The notes under the pieces are model-generated. The model saw only the letters and a program-made list of their open reading frames with translations. It was not told where the DNA came from and ran no database searches. This document shows positions 12,321-24,511 of a stretch of 64,000 bases of DNA, in pieces; within the stretch, counting starts at the first letter, position 1, and each line of letters opens with the position of its first letter. The stretch spans positions 124,318,626-124,382,625 of the forward strand of contig CANTUZ010000003.1 in NCBI GenBank assembly GCA_947846985.1. Direction: 5' to 3'. The stretch is from Fratercula arctica. Its lineage: Eukaryota; Chordata; Aves; Charadriiformes; Alcidae. The translations under genes and the position numbers were made by a program.

Positions 12321-12744
12321 CTAAAATAAACAAACACATAAATAAGTAATTAGTATCTACTTACAAAAAAAAAAAAAAGCAATTCCACATCAACTCACAA
12401 CTGCTCCAGACAGAAGGAGGGCTTTTTTTTCTTCTTTTACTTGAATAATCATGTAAAGCAGGGATGCCCGAGGAAGCTGGAGTGCAAGAGGAGCGTGCCG
12501 ACTGACCAAACAGGGCCTCAAAGTCTACGATCGGGCAATGGACACCTTCAGGTAACAGTGATGAGATGATCTGGCTAGTAAAAACTTTTCAGTGTCTTGC
12601 TTATTTTTAAGCGAGAAAAAGATCAGGTTTTTGCAATTTTTCCAGAGAACTTCCACAAAGGAGAAATTTGGGAGTTTGGGTATAAACTTCAACATCCTAA
12701 ACAAAATAGCAAGCTTCTTGGTTTTTGTTTTTGGGTTTTTTTTG

Positions 12745-12767
12745 TTTTTTTTTTTTAAAAAAAAAAA
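12745..12767. repeat. T12A11 palindromic tract
   Basis: Twelve T followed directly by eleven A, preceded by further T-rich sequence from 12721. The tract is a near-perfect palindrome that could extrude or slip. It lies in RAB10 intron 1 about 0.4 kb upstream, in gene sense, of exon 2. Confidence 0.9.
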
Positions 12768-15700
12768 GATTCTTTCCCCAGAATGATTAAACCACAATAT
12801 TTTGCATATGCTGACAAATTATGTGAAACATTGTGAAATTTTGTTTTTATTTATTTTTTTATGCTTATACCTAATCCTTGTGATACCACCAATTTCAGAG
12901 ACCTCTCAAAAAAACTACCTTTTCCCCCAAAAAAAATTTCTCCTTTCCATTAATCCTGTTCAAGTGATCTACTTGTAAGAATAACATCAACTACAGAAAT
13001 CCTAATTCTTGTTACCTGTTTAGCGTAACTCGAGGCGGGCAGCGTGAGAGCCTACACCAGGGCATATGACATGACTCCAGACCATTAAAAATAGTCATCT
13101 GGCTTTTTACACCCTTGAAACGAGCAGCAGAAGCCCTGAACGGTCTCTCGAGCTAAACACGCGCGTGGTTCACAGACAGCCAAGCTCCCGCTGGAGCAGA
13201 AGGGTTTGGGCAACACGAAGCTCTCGCCCAGCAATAAAAGGCAGATTATCAGCACAAGCTGGCACCCGACCGCCACGTCTCCTCCTCCGGGTCCAGCTCC
13301 GCTCCAGCCGCTGACGTGTGTCACCACCACTCTCAAAACCCAGAGTAAGCAGAAACCCTCTTGAGAGCACGTGAGTAAGGTTTTTTTACTTTTAATACCA
13401 ACTAATACAAAATAATTCACATGTTAATTTGGGGCAAAGCTGAAGTGGTACCACAAGGAAGTTGGTTATCCCCGGGAAGGAAGGACGGACTGAAGGAGAA
13501 CTGTCCTGAAAAGGCTTAGGGAAGAAGAAACCATCAAACTGAAGACAGATCCTTAGCCAAGACCCATACTGAAACCAGCATTTAATATTGCCATTATTAA
13601 TTCTGGTGTAATAAATTGCTCTATCCAAAGCCTACTGCTTACAAAAGGGAGAGGCACTGTACGAAGGATGATTAAAATAAGAAACCGATGACTTGAAGGC
13701 AGAATAAAAACCAGGGATGGGTGTCAGCAGTACAAAACCACTACATGCCCATTACCCAAGAATTTAATTTCTTCTGGGAACCAGCGACTGTTTTCAGATG
13801 ACAAGGACAGACGGAATGCCGAGACGTTACCATTTCACTTTCAGGGAGTAGCTCTAATCCAAGGGAGACACAACCCCAGAACAGGCAAATACAGTCTTGC
13901 CAGCAGCTGGTGAGACGTTCCCATCCAAGGCAAGGAAATCCAAACACAGTTGTTTCAGCCGTTGGTGAAAGCTCATTTGCGCAGTGGGTACAGACTAATT
14001 GCTCTTCCCCAGAAGAGATGGGCTCAGGGCAGATGCCATGCAGGCCAAGCCAGGACGAGGACCTCTTCCCAAGCATGAGAGGCTTGAGGACCACGTCACT
14101 TCAACCTTCTCTTCCCAAAACTGCCCACAAGAATGATGAGCACAGAGTACAGCCAGTGGAGCAGGAAGACTACAAGCCATCTCCCCAGACTGCCCTGGCA
14201 GTAATTACATGCCAGAGTTCCGACTTCCAATTCAAATCAGAGAAACACCGCTGATAGTTTTTCATGCTTTCCAAAAATGTTTATACTTAGACTTTTTAAA
14301 AGGCAGCAGCTGCAATCACAAACTTCCCTCCTAAATCTACAAGGTCATTTCATACCAAGTAAGATTAAATAGAATTTATGAAACACACTATTATGTAAAA
14401 AGTCTACATGGGAAGTCTGCTTTAAACCCCACCAAGTCCAGCTCCTTCTATACTGCACACACACTACTTCATTTTAACACTGAAGTATTACATTAGTGGA
14501 GTCTTTTCACATAAAAATGAGGATGCCAGAGCCTCTCTGGGAAAGGCTGCAGAGTTTTAGGTGGTGGGGGATGAGAATCCCCCTCCCACAGGCCCGTGCT
14601 GTACAGGGGCAGGAACGGGGACGGCACCAGGAGATGGACACCTACCGCATACGCGGACAGAGAGGAAAATGGAGAATAACCCTTAAATGAACACCAACTG
14701 CAGCTCCTCACAGAGCCTCTCACAGTTACCAAGTATTTCATAAACACGAACCAGAGTGTAAAGGGGCAAAATTCCCCATTTCTAAGGATTTAAAGCCATA
14801 CAGTGACTAAAGGCCAAGGTCGTCCACTAACTCCAGGGTGTCAGCTTGGGACCTTCACACCTCTGCTTCAGGTCAGTGCTCCATTTCTTTCCAATTAGCC
14901 AAAGCAGTACTTCATCACTTAAATTTACGAATCAATATAGCTTGTATCATATGTATGTGGTTTGAAAAATAAACCCGCTGAACGATTAATAGCCAACATA
15001 CAAAGTTGCCCCAAATACACTTAACTATCCCCACATTTTGTAGCATTTAACCAACTTGTGTGCTATGACACAGTGCTCCACAGCAACGCTGGCAAACAAA
15101 TGAGCACAGTGTTTGCCAAGAGATCATAAATAAAAGTATTTTATACAGCGACACTAACTTTTAGGCTCTGCCCAGATAAAGCAGGAAGTTTGACAGCCAC
15201 TTTTTATGCGTTAAGATAAAGTAAGCTATTAACCCAGCCAAGGAAGTTAACTCTTCTCCGCACTGAGAGGGATTTAGCTAACTCTAGTATTTGGGGATAA
15301 AATAAATCTCTAATCCCATGTTATACTCAGCTTCCATTCCAATTACAATATAATACTAGTTCAGCCTTCATAACAGAAAGACTGTTATAAATAGCAATGA
15401 CTATTTGCCTCTAAATACTTTCAAAGTCGTTTTAGCAGACTGGAAAAGCTAGGCTTCTGCACGGCTCCAATGCCCGTTCGGTTCGAAGTCGCCAGCGACA
15501 TTGTGCCGGCAGAAACACAAAGGCTTCAGAGAGAAGAGATTACAGCTACAGGGAGTTTCCAGTAACACTAAGCTCAGGCAGGAGTTTAAGAGGGTAATGG
15601 GGATAAAAACTGAATGGCATGCAGAACGGACGTGTTACTATCACAGCAGAATAATGGCAGAACCAATGAATTAAAAATGAGCATGAAATTACTCCCTCAT

Positions 15701-15957
15701 TAAGTGTCAATAAGATATTCATCAACTTCAACAGGGCAAACTAGAATTCACAGAAAAACCTGGAAGTATACTGCCAGATTATTAAACACTTAATATAACT
15801 CCATACTTTCAAATAAAGATGTGTGTTCGTTACTCTTCAGTACAGCTCACACCATTTAACAACGATGTCTTCTTACAGGCAGATCATCCCAGGTTTCTGG
15901 CTCACTTCTGGGTTTCCTTCCGATTTCAAGTCTTCTACCAGTTGCTTATAGCAATAT

Positions 15958-16119
15958 ATCACAGAATGGTTTGGGTGGGAAGGGACCTTAAAGCCCCCCC
16001 AGTGCCACCCCCTGCCCTGGGCAGGGACACCTCCCACCAGCCCAGGTTGCTCCAAGCCCCGTCCAACCTGGCCTTGAACCCCTCCAGGGATGGGGCAGCC
16101 ACAGCTTCTCGGGGCAACC
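15958..16119 (-). mobile_element. CR1 LINE 3' end (about 160 bp), minus orientation
   Basis: The plus strand starts at the CR1 3' tail ('atcacagaatggtttgggtg') and follows the same sequence as the 5.56-kb copy until 'ttctcggggcaacc', where homology stops. It is a strongly 5'-truncated insertion, sense to RAB10, in intron 1. It pairs as an inverted repeat with the 8.06-kb copy across exon 2. Confidence 0.93.
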
Positions 16120-18599
16120 AGGCCACTGAAGTTAAGCTCCTCCATCCGTACACCAGCAGAGGTTATCGTCAACGACTCCCGACAAAGCATTCCAGCTTCA
16201 TTTGAGCAAATTTAAATATCTGTCTTGGTGAATACAGAACTATTTGCTGAACAGTTTTAAGTTTCCATTGCTCTCGGACAAAAGACATTAATGAAGACTC
16301 AGGACTTGCGTCAGCAGAACAGTGTTTTAAATCCATAATCACTGCATCCAAACAGTTATATATCACTTTACACCCTCTCGAGCCCCTGCCAAGGTTTTGT
16401 AAAGATCACTTATGTTGCTAAATTGCAAACTAACTGTTCTCGAAAAGTGAAAGACAGAACGCCATCAGTACAAGGTGGGGGGGAAGTTATTTTCCAGTCC
16501 ATTTCAGAGCTACAAATGATGAGCTGGCCCTTTTCAGACAGCCCGAATTTTGTTTGCATTCTTTCCAAACAAAGAGAGCATTCAGCTCGGTGGGGACGCG
16601 GGGCAGTGGGAAGCGGAATGTAGGGCAGGAGAGGGGCAAGGCCACAGTGCCAGGAGCCCGACAGCCAACCTGCACCTCGCACCAGCGCCCAGCGCAGCCC
16701 GTACGCGGCATGTAAAGAAGGGCAGTCTGAATTTCGTTTGTTAGTAATTGCTTTGTAAATATACTTTCACAGCACTATGTGTTTTCAACTCGGGGAAGAA
16801 AAGCAAATGTGCACAAATTCCTACTCAAGTCTCGTGTCTTCAAGCTGCGCACCTTTGTGCTGCTACAGGCTCTGGCAACGGCCAGTCACTCTTCTTACCA
16901 GCGTACTGAAGCTGCGGCTTCAACACCCAAATTAGCACAGCAGGATTTGGGCCACATTCACGCGTTTTCTGATGAGCACCAGAAGGAGCAAAGGTTCTGG
17001 AGCATGAGCAACAGCACTTTCTCCAGGGGTCTAGAGGTGCCACCCCCCCACTAATCCACTCCAAACAACTAAAGCAAGGTGGAGCTCTTGCTAGTGCTTC
17101 CACAGCCACAACAGGACATAAACCTTATCTTTACTGCCTAGCTTTTTAGAAATTCCAGTGTTAAGTGAAGAAAGAGATGGCCCAGGCAGAAAGAAATCTA
17201 TCTGCTATCTTTCTTTGAATTAACAACTACAAATTCACAAAGTCAGAAGGAACACGGCCACGTGACTTAGGGCACGTTAACACAAGCAGTACAAACTCTA
17301 ACACACCGATTAGCAGAAGAGCAGCGTCTCAGACGCACAGAGAAAATCACTACCCTTCAGGTACGTTTGCAGCTTAGGGCTCAATAAACAGCCCTGAAAT
17401 GTTTTTATTTAAAAAGCAAAAATGCAATAAGAGAAAACTTACCAACAGCAGGAAAATACAGCAATAACTAAGCCCAGAAGCTTTTAAAATTAAATTGTAA
17501 ATTAAACTGTACATTGTAAGGCTTTGTTTAGTCTTTTTATACAACTATCTGATTAAGAGATCTCTCAATTCTAAAGACAGATTTATAATATTGCAAGACT
17601 TTCTTAAGCTTAACACCTTAATGCAGAAGGCGACTTCTGAAACAAACTCCTAAGCCACACACTGCTTTATCGAGTTCATTGAAGTTTTGGGCACAGCACT
17701 AATGAAAAGGCGATTCCTCTAATGCCTCCCAGCAACAACCTTTCCAAACACGTCAAGTCCAGAATTATGAACTCTCCAAAGTCCATGTCAGTCCTGCATA
17801 CAAGCTTTAAGAATTCTGAATGTTATTTTACTAAGAACACGCAGACATTAATATTTGTTATCAATGTAGCAGTTAAGATCAAATATTTTGTAAGAAAGCT
17901 TCAGATTCAAATGTACTTTCTCCTTCCAAAGTAAACCCAACACAAGCACATCAGGCAGGAGGTGAGAGTTCTGGTTTTAATTAAGCTGTTAGTGATCTCA
18001 GTTACCACTTAGGTCTTTCAAAATTTATTCTGCAAGGTATTCGTACCTACACAGTACGAATATACAACATTCCCAAGCACACTCAACATTTTAAGTACAA
18101 ACACTATTTTACATGAATTAGCTTCCTAAAGTTTCTCTCTCTCTCCTTCACACCTAGCCCCGGGTTTTCCAGGTGTCGCACTCGATACAGGGCGCTGGGG
18201 CTTTGCTGAGATGCTGCTTTGCACAAGCACAAGATTCAGACAGAAGAGTTTATTTCAGAGGAGCAATGGCAAACCCCAGGGTAGGTGACTGCTTTGTGCC
18301 TAGGCACACTGTCACCACTTCATGCCAGCTCCACAGAGACCTGTGCAAGTACAGACGGAACACACAACACACACGAACCTGTTTTAAAGAATCTTAACTC
18401 CTCATCTTATTAAAAACAAACAAACAAAACAAAAAAAAATAAACAAAACCCCCCACCAAACTCGCTTCTTAGCTAAACTTAAATTGAACTGTGTTAATAC
18501 TGCAGTGACTTCTTAAAAGCAGTTCATTTATAGCTGGCAAACTTACAGATTACATTATCCAGTACCAATCTCAATTCTCGTTCCTCAGAAGGAAATGCC

Positions 18600-18937
18600 T
18601 TATTGCAGTACTTAAAGGGGGCCTGTGAGAAAGACAGGGTCACACTTTTTAGCAGGGCCTGTTGTGATAGGACAAAGAGGGAATGGTTTTACACTGACAG
18701 AGGGGAGACTGAGATGAGAGATTGGGAAGAAATTCTTTGGTGTGAGGGGGGTGAGCCCCTGGCCCAGGTTGCCCCGAGAAGCTGTGGCTGCCCCATCCCT
18801 GGAGGGGTTCAAGGCCAGGCTGGACGGGGCTTGGAGCAGCCTGGGCTGGTGGGAGGTGTCCCTGCCCAGGGCAGGGGGGTTGGAACTGGGGGGGCTTTAA
18901 GGTCCCTTCCCACCCAAACCATTCTGTGATTCTGTGA
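18600..18937 (+). mobile_element. CR1 LINE 3' end of a distinct subfamily, plus orientation
   Basis: The 3' 280 bp is nearly identical to the other young copies and ends in 'ttctgtgattctgtga'. The 5' part differs: it translates as QYLKGACEKDRVTLFSRACC followed by DRT, the intact CR1 polymerase motif (FQYLKGAxxKDxxxLFSRACxDRT). The abundant copies have 'gactctggatcagggagggg' in its place. The frame is 108 codons long but has no start of its own and is only the polymerase C-terminus, so it is a truncated LINE and not a gene. Confidence 0.92.
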
Positions 18938-21900
18938 CATCAAAGGACCAGGTTTCCCAGGCGGGCTCTGTCCCAGCCTGTGGCAGGGCTTCCCCCGGTG
19001 CTGCAGGTCTCTCTCTCAGCACGGGCCGCGGGGAGGCAGCCACAGGAACAGCGTCTCTGCAGCTCCCGGGGACGGCTCCTTCCACCTGGCTGGGAGAGAG
19101 AAGGAGGGAACAGGCATCCACCACAAAGTGCCACTTGTAAGACTCACAACTTTCTGTGAGAGTATTTTGGAATGCTTTGCAAACTCATCCCCATTCAGAC
19201 TGTTCTGGAAGAGAAACTCAAGCTATTCACAGGCTCATCCTTTGGCAAAAGCTTGTGCAAAAGTGTAAGTTTTATGAGAGAGAGGAAAATTCAGCTGACA
19301 CTGTAAGGAACAGGAGGAAGCTTTAGGCTAGCTGGGACAAGCCTCTACCGTCCCAGCAACTCTTTCTGAAACACAGATTTGCTCCCTTTGGCAAAAAGCA
19401 CGGCATTCAGCTACAGGAGAGAAAACCCTTAATAACTGGTCTTTAAAAAGGAGTTGGAACCCACATCGCCCTCCCCTACTGTTTGTGGCTCACATCTCAC
19501 ATTAACTTCTAACAGGTGGATCTCTGTGGCTATTAATCCTTTGTGAAGTCTTCTTGCTCAGGAGAAAATGGCAATAAAACAATAAAAGGAGTCACTAGAC
19601 AAAGTCTCAAAATCTTGCTCACTAAGGCAAGTCTGAATGAGATTTTCAGAGAGATGGAGACAAGGAGGAAACCTGAAAATCTGGACTTCTTGGCTTCTTT
19701 TAAGCAATATTGAGTATTTGTAGATGTGGGTAAGGAATTGATACTTTAGGTCACAAGTACTTTCTCTAACAAGACATTTATTCATCCAGAGCGAGGGATT
19801 ACATTGCACTTGAACTCTTCCTTGTCCTTGGCCCTGATCACGTGTAGCGTGGTCAGCTACTTGGGAAGGAGCAGGGAAGAGGGAAAGGCAGTGGGACCAG
19901 CAACAAAAAAACAAGCAATCGAATCAAACCAAGAAGCCTATCGATGCTTTAGAGCCTGACAAGATGCAAACACGCTGCGTCCTTAGTCTAAACTCAACAG
20001 GCAATACTAATTTTGTTCATACTTTCATAGGAGGACATGCAAACAGTTACCATGGCAGCTCCACACCTCTTGGTTTTACAGTACTGAACCTGCCCTCCTC
20101 TCCAGCTTTCAAATACATTTAATCTCATGAGTAAACAAGACCGTGATGAAGTAAATAAGACAGCTGGACTTCCTTTTTCAGGAGAAAGCTCACGTCACAT
20201 GCACTGCTGATTTTCTTCATGTGTACACATGCGTGCAACACAGATGTATCTCCAGCCTCCAATACGTACACACTTGTATGTCTGTCAGTACTTGTATGTA
20301 CCTTTTCTACACTTAGGTATGGCAATGAATTCATTGAAGAAATAAAAAAATAGCGTTATTTAACACAAACTTCCATGTAAAACAAACAGCTCCCCTCTTG
20401 CTTTGGAAAGGTGACAACCAAGAGGACTGAATGCAAATTGTGCCAAAATCACACAAGTCCTCGGGGCCCCCTTTGTGTCCCAGCCCCACTGACCTCTCTC
20501 GGAGAGCTGCGGTCAGTCTGGGATCATGCACCACCACCCCAGCCTACCGCAGGATGAACGATTGGGTCAGACAGACCAGGCTATGGAGGCCTCAGGTCGG
20601 GACTGTCTTTAGGTGGCCCATTTCGGAGCCAGGGACCTCAGGCTTCCCCGCGGTGCTCAGCTGTGCTGCGTTCTCCACCTGCAGATGGGGAGCTAGGGAA
20701 GAGCGGGGTGGAAGGAGGGAGATGCATGGCCAGTAGCAAGGCTCTACACAGACACAGGTTCAACTGCAACCCCAGCAGCAGCTCCTCCCCTTACAAAATC
20801 AGGGCAAATTACTTACATGTCTCAAGCCCATTTTATCACTTCAATAAAAGCAGCTAAGACAACAGCTCAAGACTGACACATGGAGCAAGCTACACTCTCC
20901 AGCAAGACTCTTCCTTTTGTCTCATTTTTCTTGATCTCACACTAAAACCTGCCAATGTACCAACTACTGCAGGCAACCCCAAAAGCTGAAGGGACATTAC
21001 CCACTACAAGCAAACACTGCTGGAAGACAAAGCAAAAACGAGGCACCTATATGAAAGAAAATTAATAATAAATTTAATAATCAATAGATTAATAGAACTT
21101 TTTTCAAAAACTAACAAGAAGTTTCTGAACCTGCCTGTTCTGGTTAGCAGAGGGGATTAGGTGGGAGTGGAAAAACAAAAAGAGAAGAAAACTGTACCAG
21201 GTAGCAACCATCAGTCAGTGACCCAGGCGTTATTCTGTCCTCAAGGTAATTTTAGTTTCACTGCAAAACCAGAATTCTATATCCTACGGCAGCAAGCAGC
21301 TCGTAAGCTGCTTTCCAGCAACTGAAGGTAAGCAGTGGAATCAAACACACAGCCAGATGCGGATGGGGAACAGAGGCGGCAAACAGGTATCACTCACCAG
21401 CTGAACACACGGAGCCAGGCAATAGATTGCTGCTGTGAGCCTACAATAACTCCACACAAACTGCTGCAAAACAAAATAAGCTACAAATACCGTAGGGTAC
21501 CCACTGCAGGCAGATGACAGGCAACACTTAGCAGTTATGCCAGACCACGCTGCAGATTCCCGTTCATTTTAACTAAATGCCTCTACCACGTTGGTCAGAC
21601 CTAAAATAAAAGCTTACCAAAAAAAAAGACTACAATAATTCACAATACAAACTTACATGAGAGAGTCTCCCTGCAGTCTCCGGAGTCGCCATGACTCAGG
21701 ACACCTATTCAGCTGCAGGCGAGGGAGCACCCACAGAACTTCTCCAGCCAGAGCAGCCCAGCACCAGGACCTGCAGAGCCTCGGCAGCCCAAGCAAAGGG
21801 GCCCCAGGCGATGAACCGAGGCCGTGCAGGACTCCCCTGGCCACCACTGCTATGGGGAGGGCCAGCAGCAGCCCCCCAGGACCAACACGGAGGTTATCAG

Positions 21901-24295
21901 CAATCACAGAGCGGTGACACTGAAAGAGCCTCTTGCCTGTCTTTGCCATCCTCTTCTAAACCTTTAATTCCATCATTTTTGACATTTGATGCCCAAGAGC
22001 GTAACAAAGTTCTGGAGATACGAGCAGACTATGTATTTATGCGGTAGAAAACCAGAAATTCAATGGATTCATGTGTTTCATCATCCCTGCAGTAAGTTTT
22101 TCCTAGTGCAGCGCGCAAACCAGAGCAGCCACACGAACTCACTCTTCCTGCTCTGCAAGGTTTCAAGTCGTGACAATTCAGCATTTACCAAGCACCAGAA
22201 GTTGCAACTAAATAAAGGAACACATCCCTTACGTGAAACCCTAGGAAAGGTACACTTAGTTAACTCTAGCAGCCTAAGAAAGTTCCACAATAAGAGACAA
22301 CATCCAGGAACATGACAGTCCTGTTTGCGAGCCTGGTTTGATCGAGCTACGCATGGGAGGACAATGGGGCGAGGACAAGGGTAAGAGAAACATGTGAGTC
22401 AATTACTTGAATTCCACCAGCCGCAAATGATGATGTGATCAGTGTTACATTTTATTTTCTTCTCTTTCCCACACATCCAGTCCCTGGTGTCAATCCTCCC
22501 ATCCTCAGACTGAGTCCAGCACCCAGAAGCCTCTCCTTTCCCTTGGACCTTCCTCAGATGCTCTACTGGTCACCCATTCACTCAACAACCCATTGCATAC
22601 TTTGTTTTAGCACCCTCAAGAACTATCACTCAGGTAAACACTCACTCCTCTACCTTGAGGCCACCAGCCTCAGCCCACACCACCTTAACGACGACACAGA
22701 ACCGTTTGTCTTAGTAGCATTTGTAGTAATGCAAGCAGAGAAACTACCGGGGGGAGCAGCTGTATCTTCCACTGCTAGGGATCCATGCTACCTGAAGCAT
22801 CCTGAAAATTGACATTTTTGTAGAGCAGGTATCAAGAAAAGGAATTATGACCACACCTCTCTCCCCGTAAAGATAAGCTAAAGGTTCTTAACCAGTGGTA
22901 TTTGCTAGTGTGATGGTGTGTATCTTAATAACCACTAATTTCCTTAGAGTATCTATCTTTAGGAATGTGGCAGATTCTCCAATCAACTTACTTCTAGCTT
23001 TTAACACAAGAGATTAAACTTGAGAGTCTTTTAAAAAAGTATCTTCCCTCTTCAATAGACTGATCAAGTCCTAACAGCCCCTCCAAACCATCCCCATGGC
23101 TCTGTCCTCAATCTTCCATTTTTCAGTAGGATTTTATAGTATCTTTGTAAAACTATCTTCACAGGCTAAGTTTCACTAATACCCTACCAATACAGATAAA
23201 TTCCAGAGATGGTCATGTTAAGGGAAAACGCAGGACATTAGCAGTAGCACTGTTGCCAGACCATCTCCTACCAATTAATCTATTCTTAACGAAGCAGATG
23301 ACAACCCTGCGAGCCGGCAGCTTCTCACGGTGACCTACATTCTTCCATTCTGGATGCCTGCATTTGTTGTGCTTTCAAATGCTGTCACACACCACGAACA
23401 AACAAGCGACTGCAATAAGGCTCAGCGTTGCAGGGATATTTGATTTATGCAAATCACCACTGACTAACTGATATGGGGGACTCAGCTGAATACTCATTTT
23501 GGTGACAAATCCAGGCCTGTGGCTTATATCCCCCCAAATATCTGGCTTAATCCCCCCCAGACAATAGAAGGCCATTGTTATCCAGTGACCTCTTATCTGG
23601 GAAAGGCCACATACTGGGAATTCATTCACATCCTCCCTGTTCGCAGAAGCGGGGGATCCTCACGCCGCACCGCTGCTTCCCCATCTGCAGTCGCCTCCCC
23701 AGAGCTTTCCAGTTCCTGCCTCAAATTCCAGTCGCAGCCACCAGCCAGTTCAGAGACGAACAACCACCTTCAGAATTACCCGACTCAGAACGGCAGGAGT
23801 GAAGGGCACCTTCCCAACTTGAAATTCTTTTCGAAGTGTTCCTGTTTCCCTTCAAAGTGGCAGACAAGCCGTAAGCACGCAAAGCTTCCTTTGTGCATCA
23901 GTTCGTTTCAAGGATATATATTAAATCTAGGTCAAGACTACAGCCTTCCAGCACACCAAAAATTTTCTTTCATTACTAGCCTCGCTTGAAACCTCAACGA
24001 CCATCCTTCAGAGATTTATATTAAGAACACAAGGTAACACCTACATATTAATTCTGGAGTAAATCATCACATAAGTCAATATTGCTACCAGAAATTCCTT
24101 AAGATCACTTGGGGGCAGTATTTAAAAAAAAAAATCAAATTATCAAGGAGACAGAAGTGTTGTGAGTTGTCTGCTCTCCATGCACCAGGCTGCTGCACCT
24201 CCATAGCAACTGTGACCTTCCACAATTCTTGTCATCTACAGTTAAAAAATTAATCATTTTCAGAAACAAATTGTGATACATCTTTTGTTCCACTT

Positions 24296-24511
24296 CATAG
24301 AATCATTTAGGTTGGAAGAGACCTTTCAGATCATGGAGTCCAACCATCGACCCAACACTGCCAAGGCCACCACTACCCCACGTCCCTCAGCACCACGTTT
24401 GCCTGGCTTTTAAATCCCTCCAGGGATGGCGACTCCACCACTGCCCTGGGCAGCCTCTTCCAATGCTTCACAACCCCTTCCGTGAGGAAATTGTTCCTTT
24501 TTAAATATAGG
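24296..24511 (-). mobile_element. CR1 3' end of an older subfamily, minus orientation
   Basis: The plus strand reads 'agaatcatttaggttggaag', then 'gacctttcagatcatggagt', then the CCAACCATCGACCCAACACTGC block, the 'ccctccagggatggcgactc' block and 'aggaaattgttcctttttaa'. This is the antisense of a widespread older CR1 3' region with an AGAATCAT-type tail. It is clearly distinct from the GC-rich young copies, and lies sense to RAB10 in intron 1. Confidence 0.9.
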
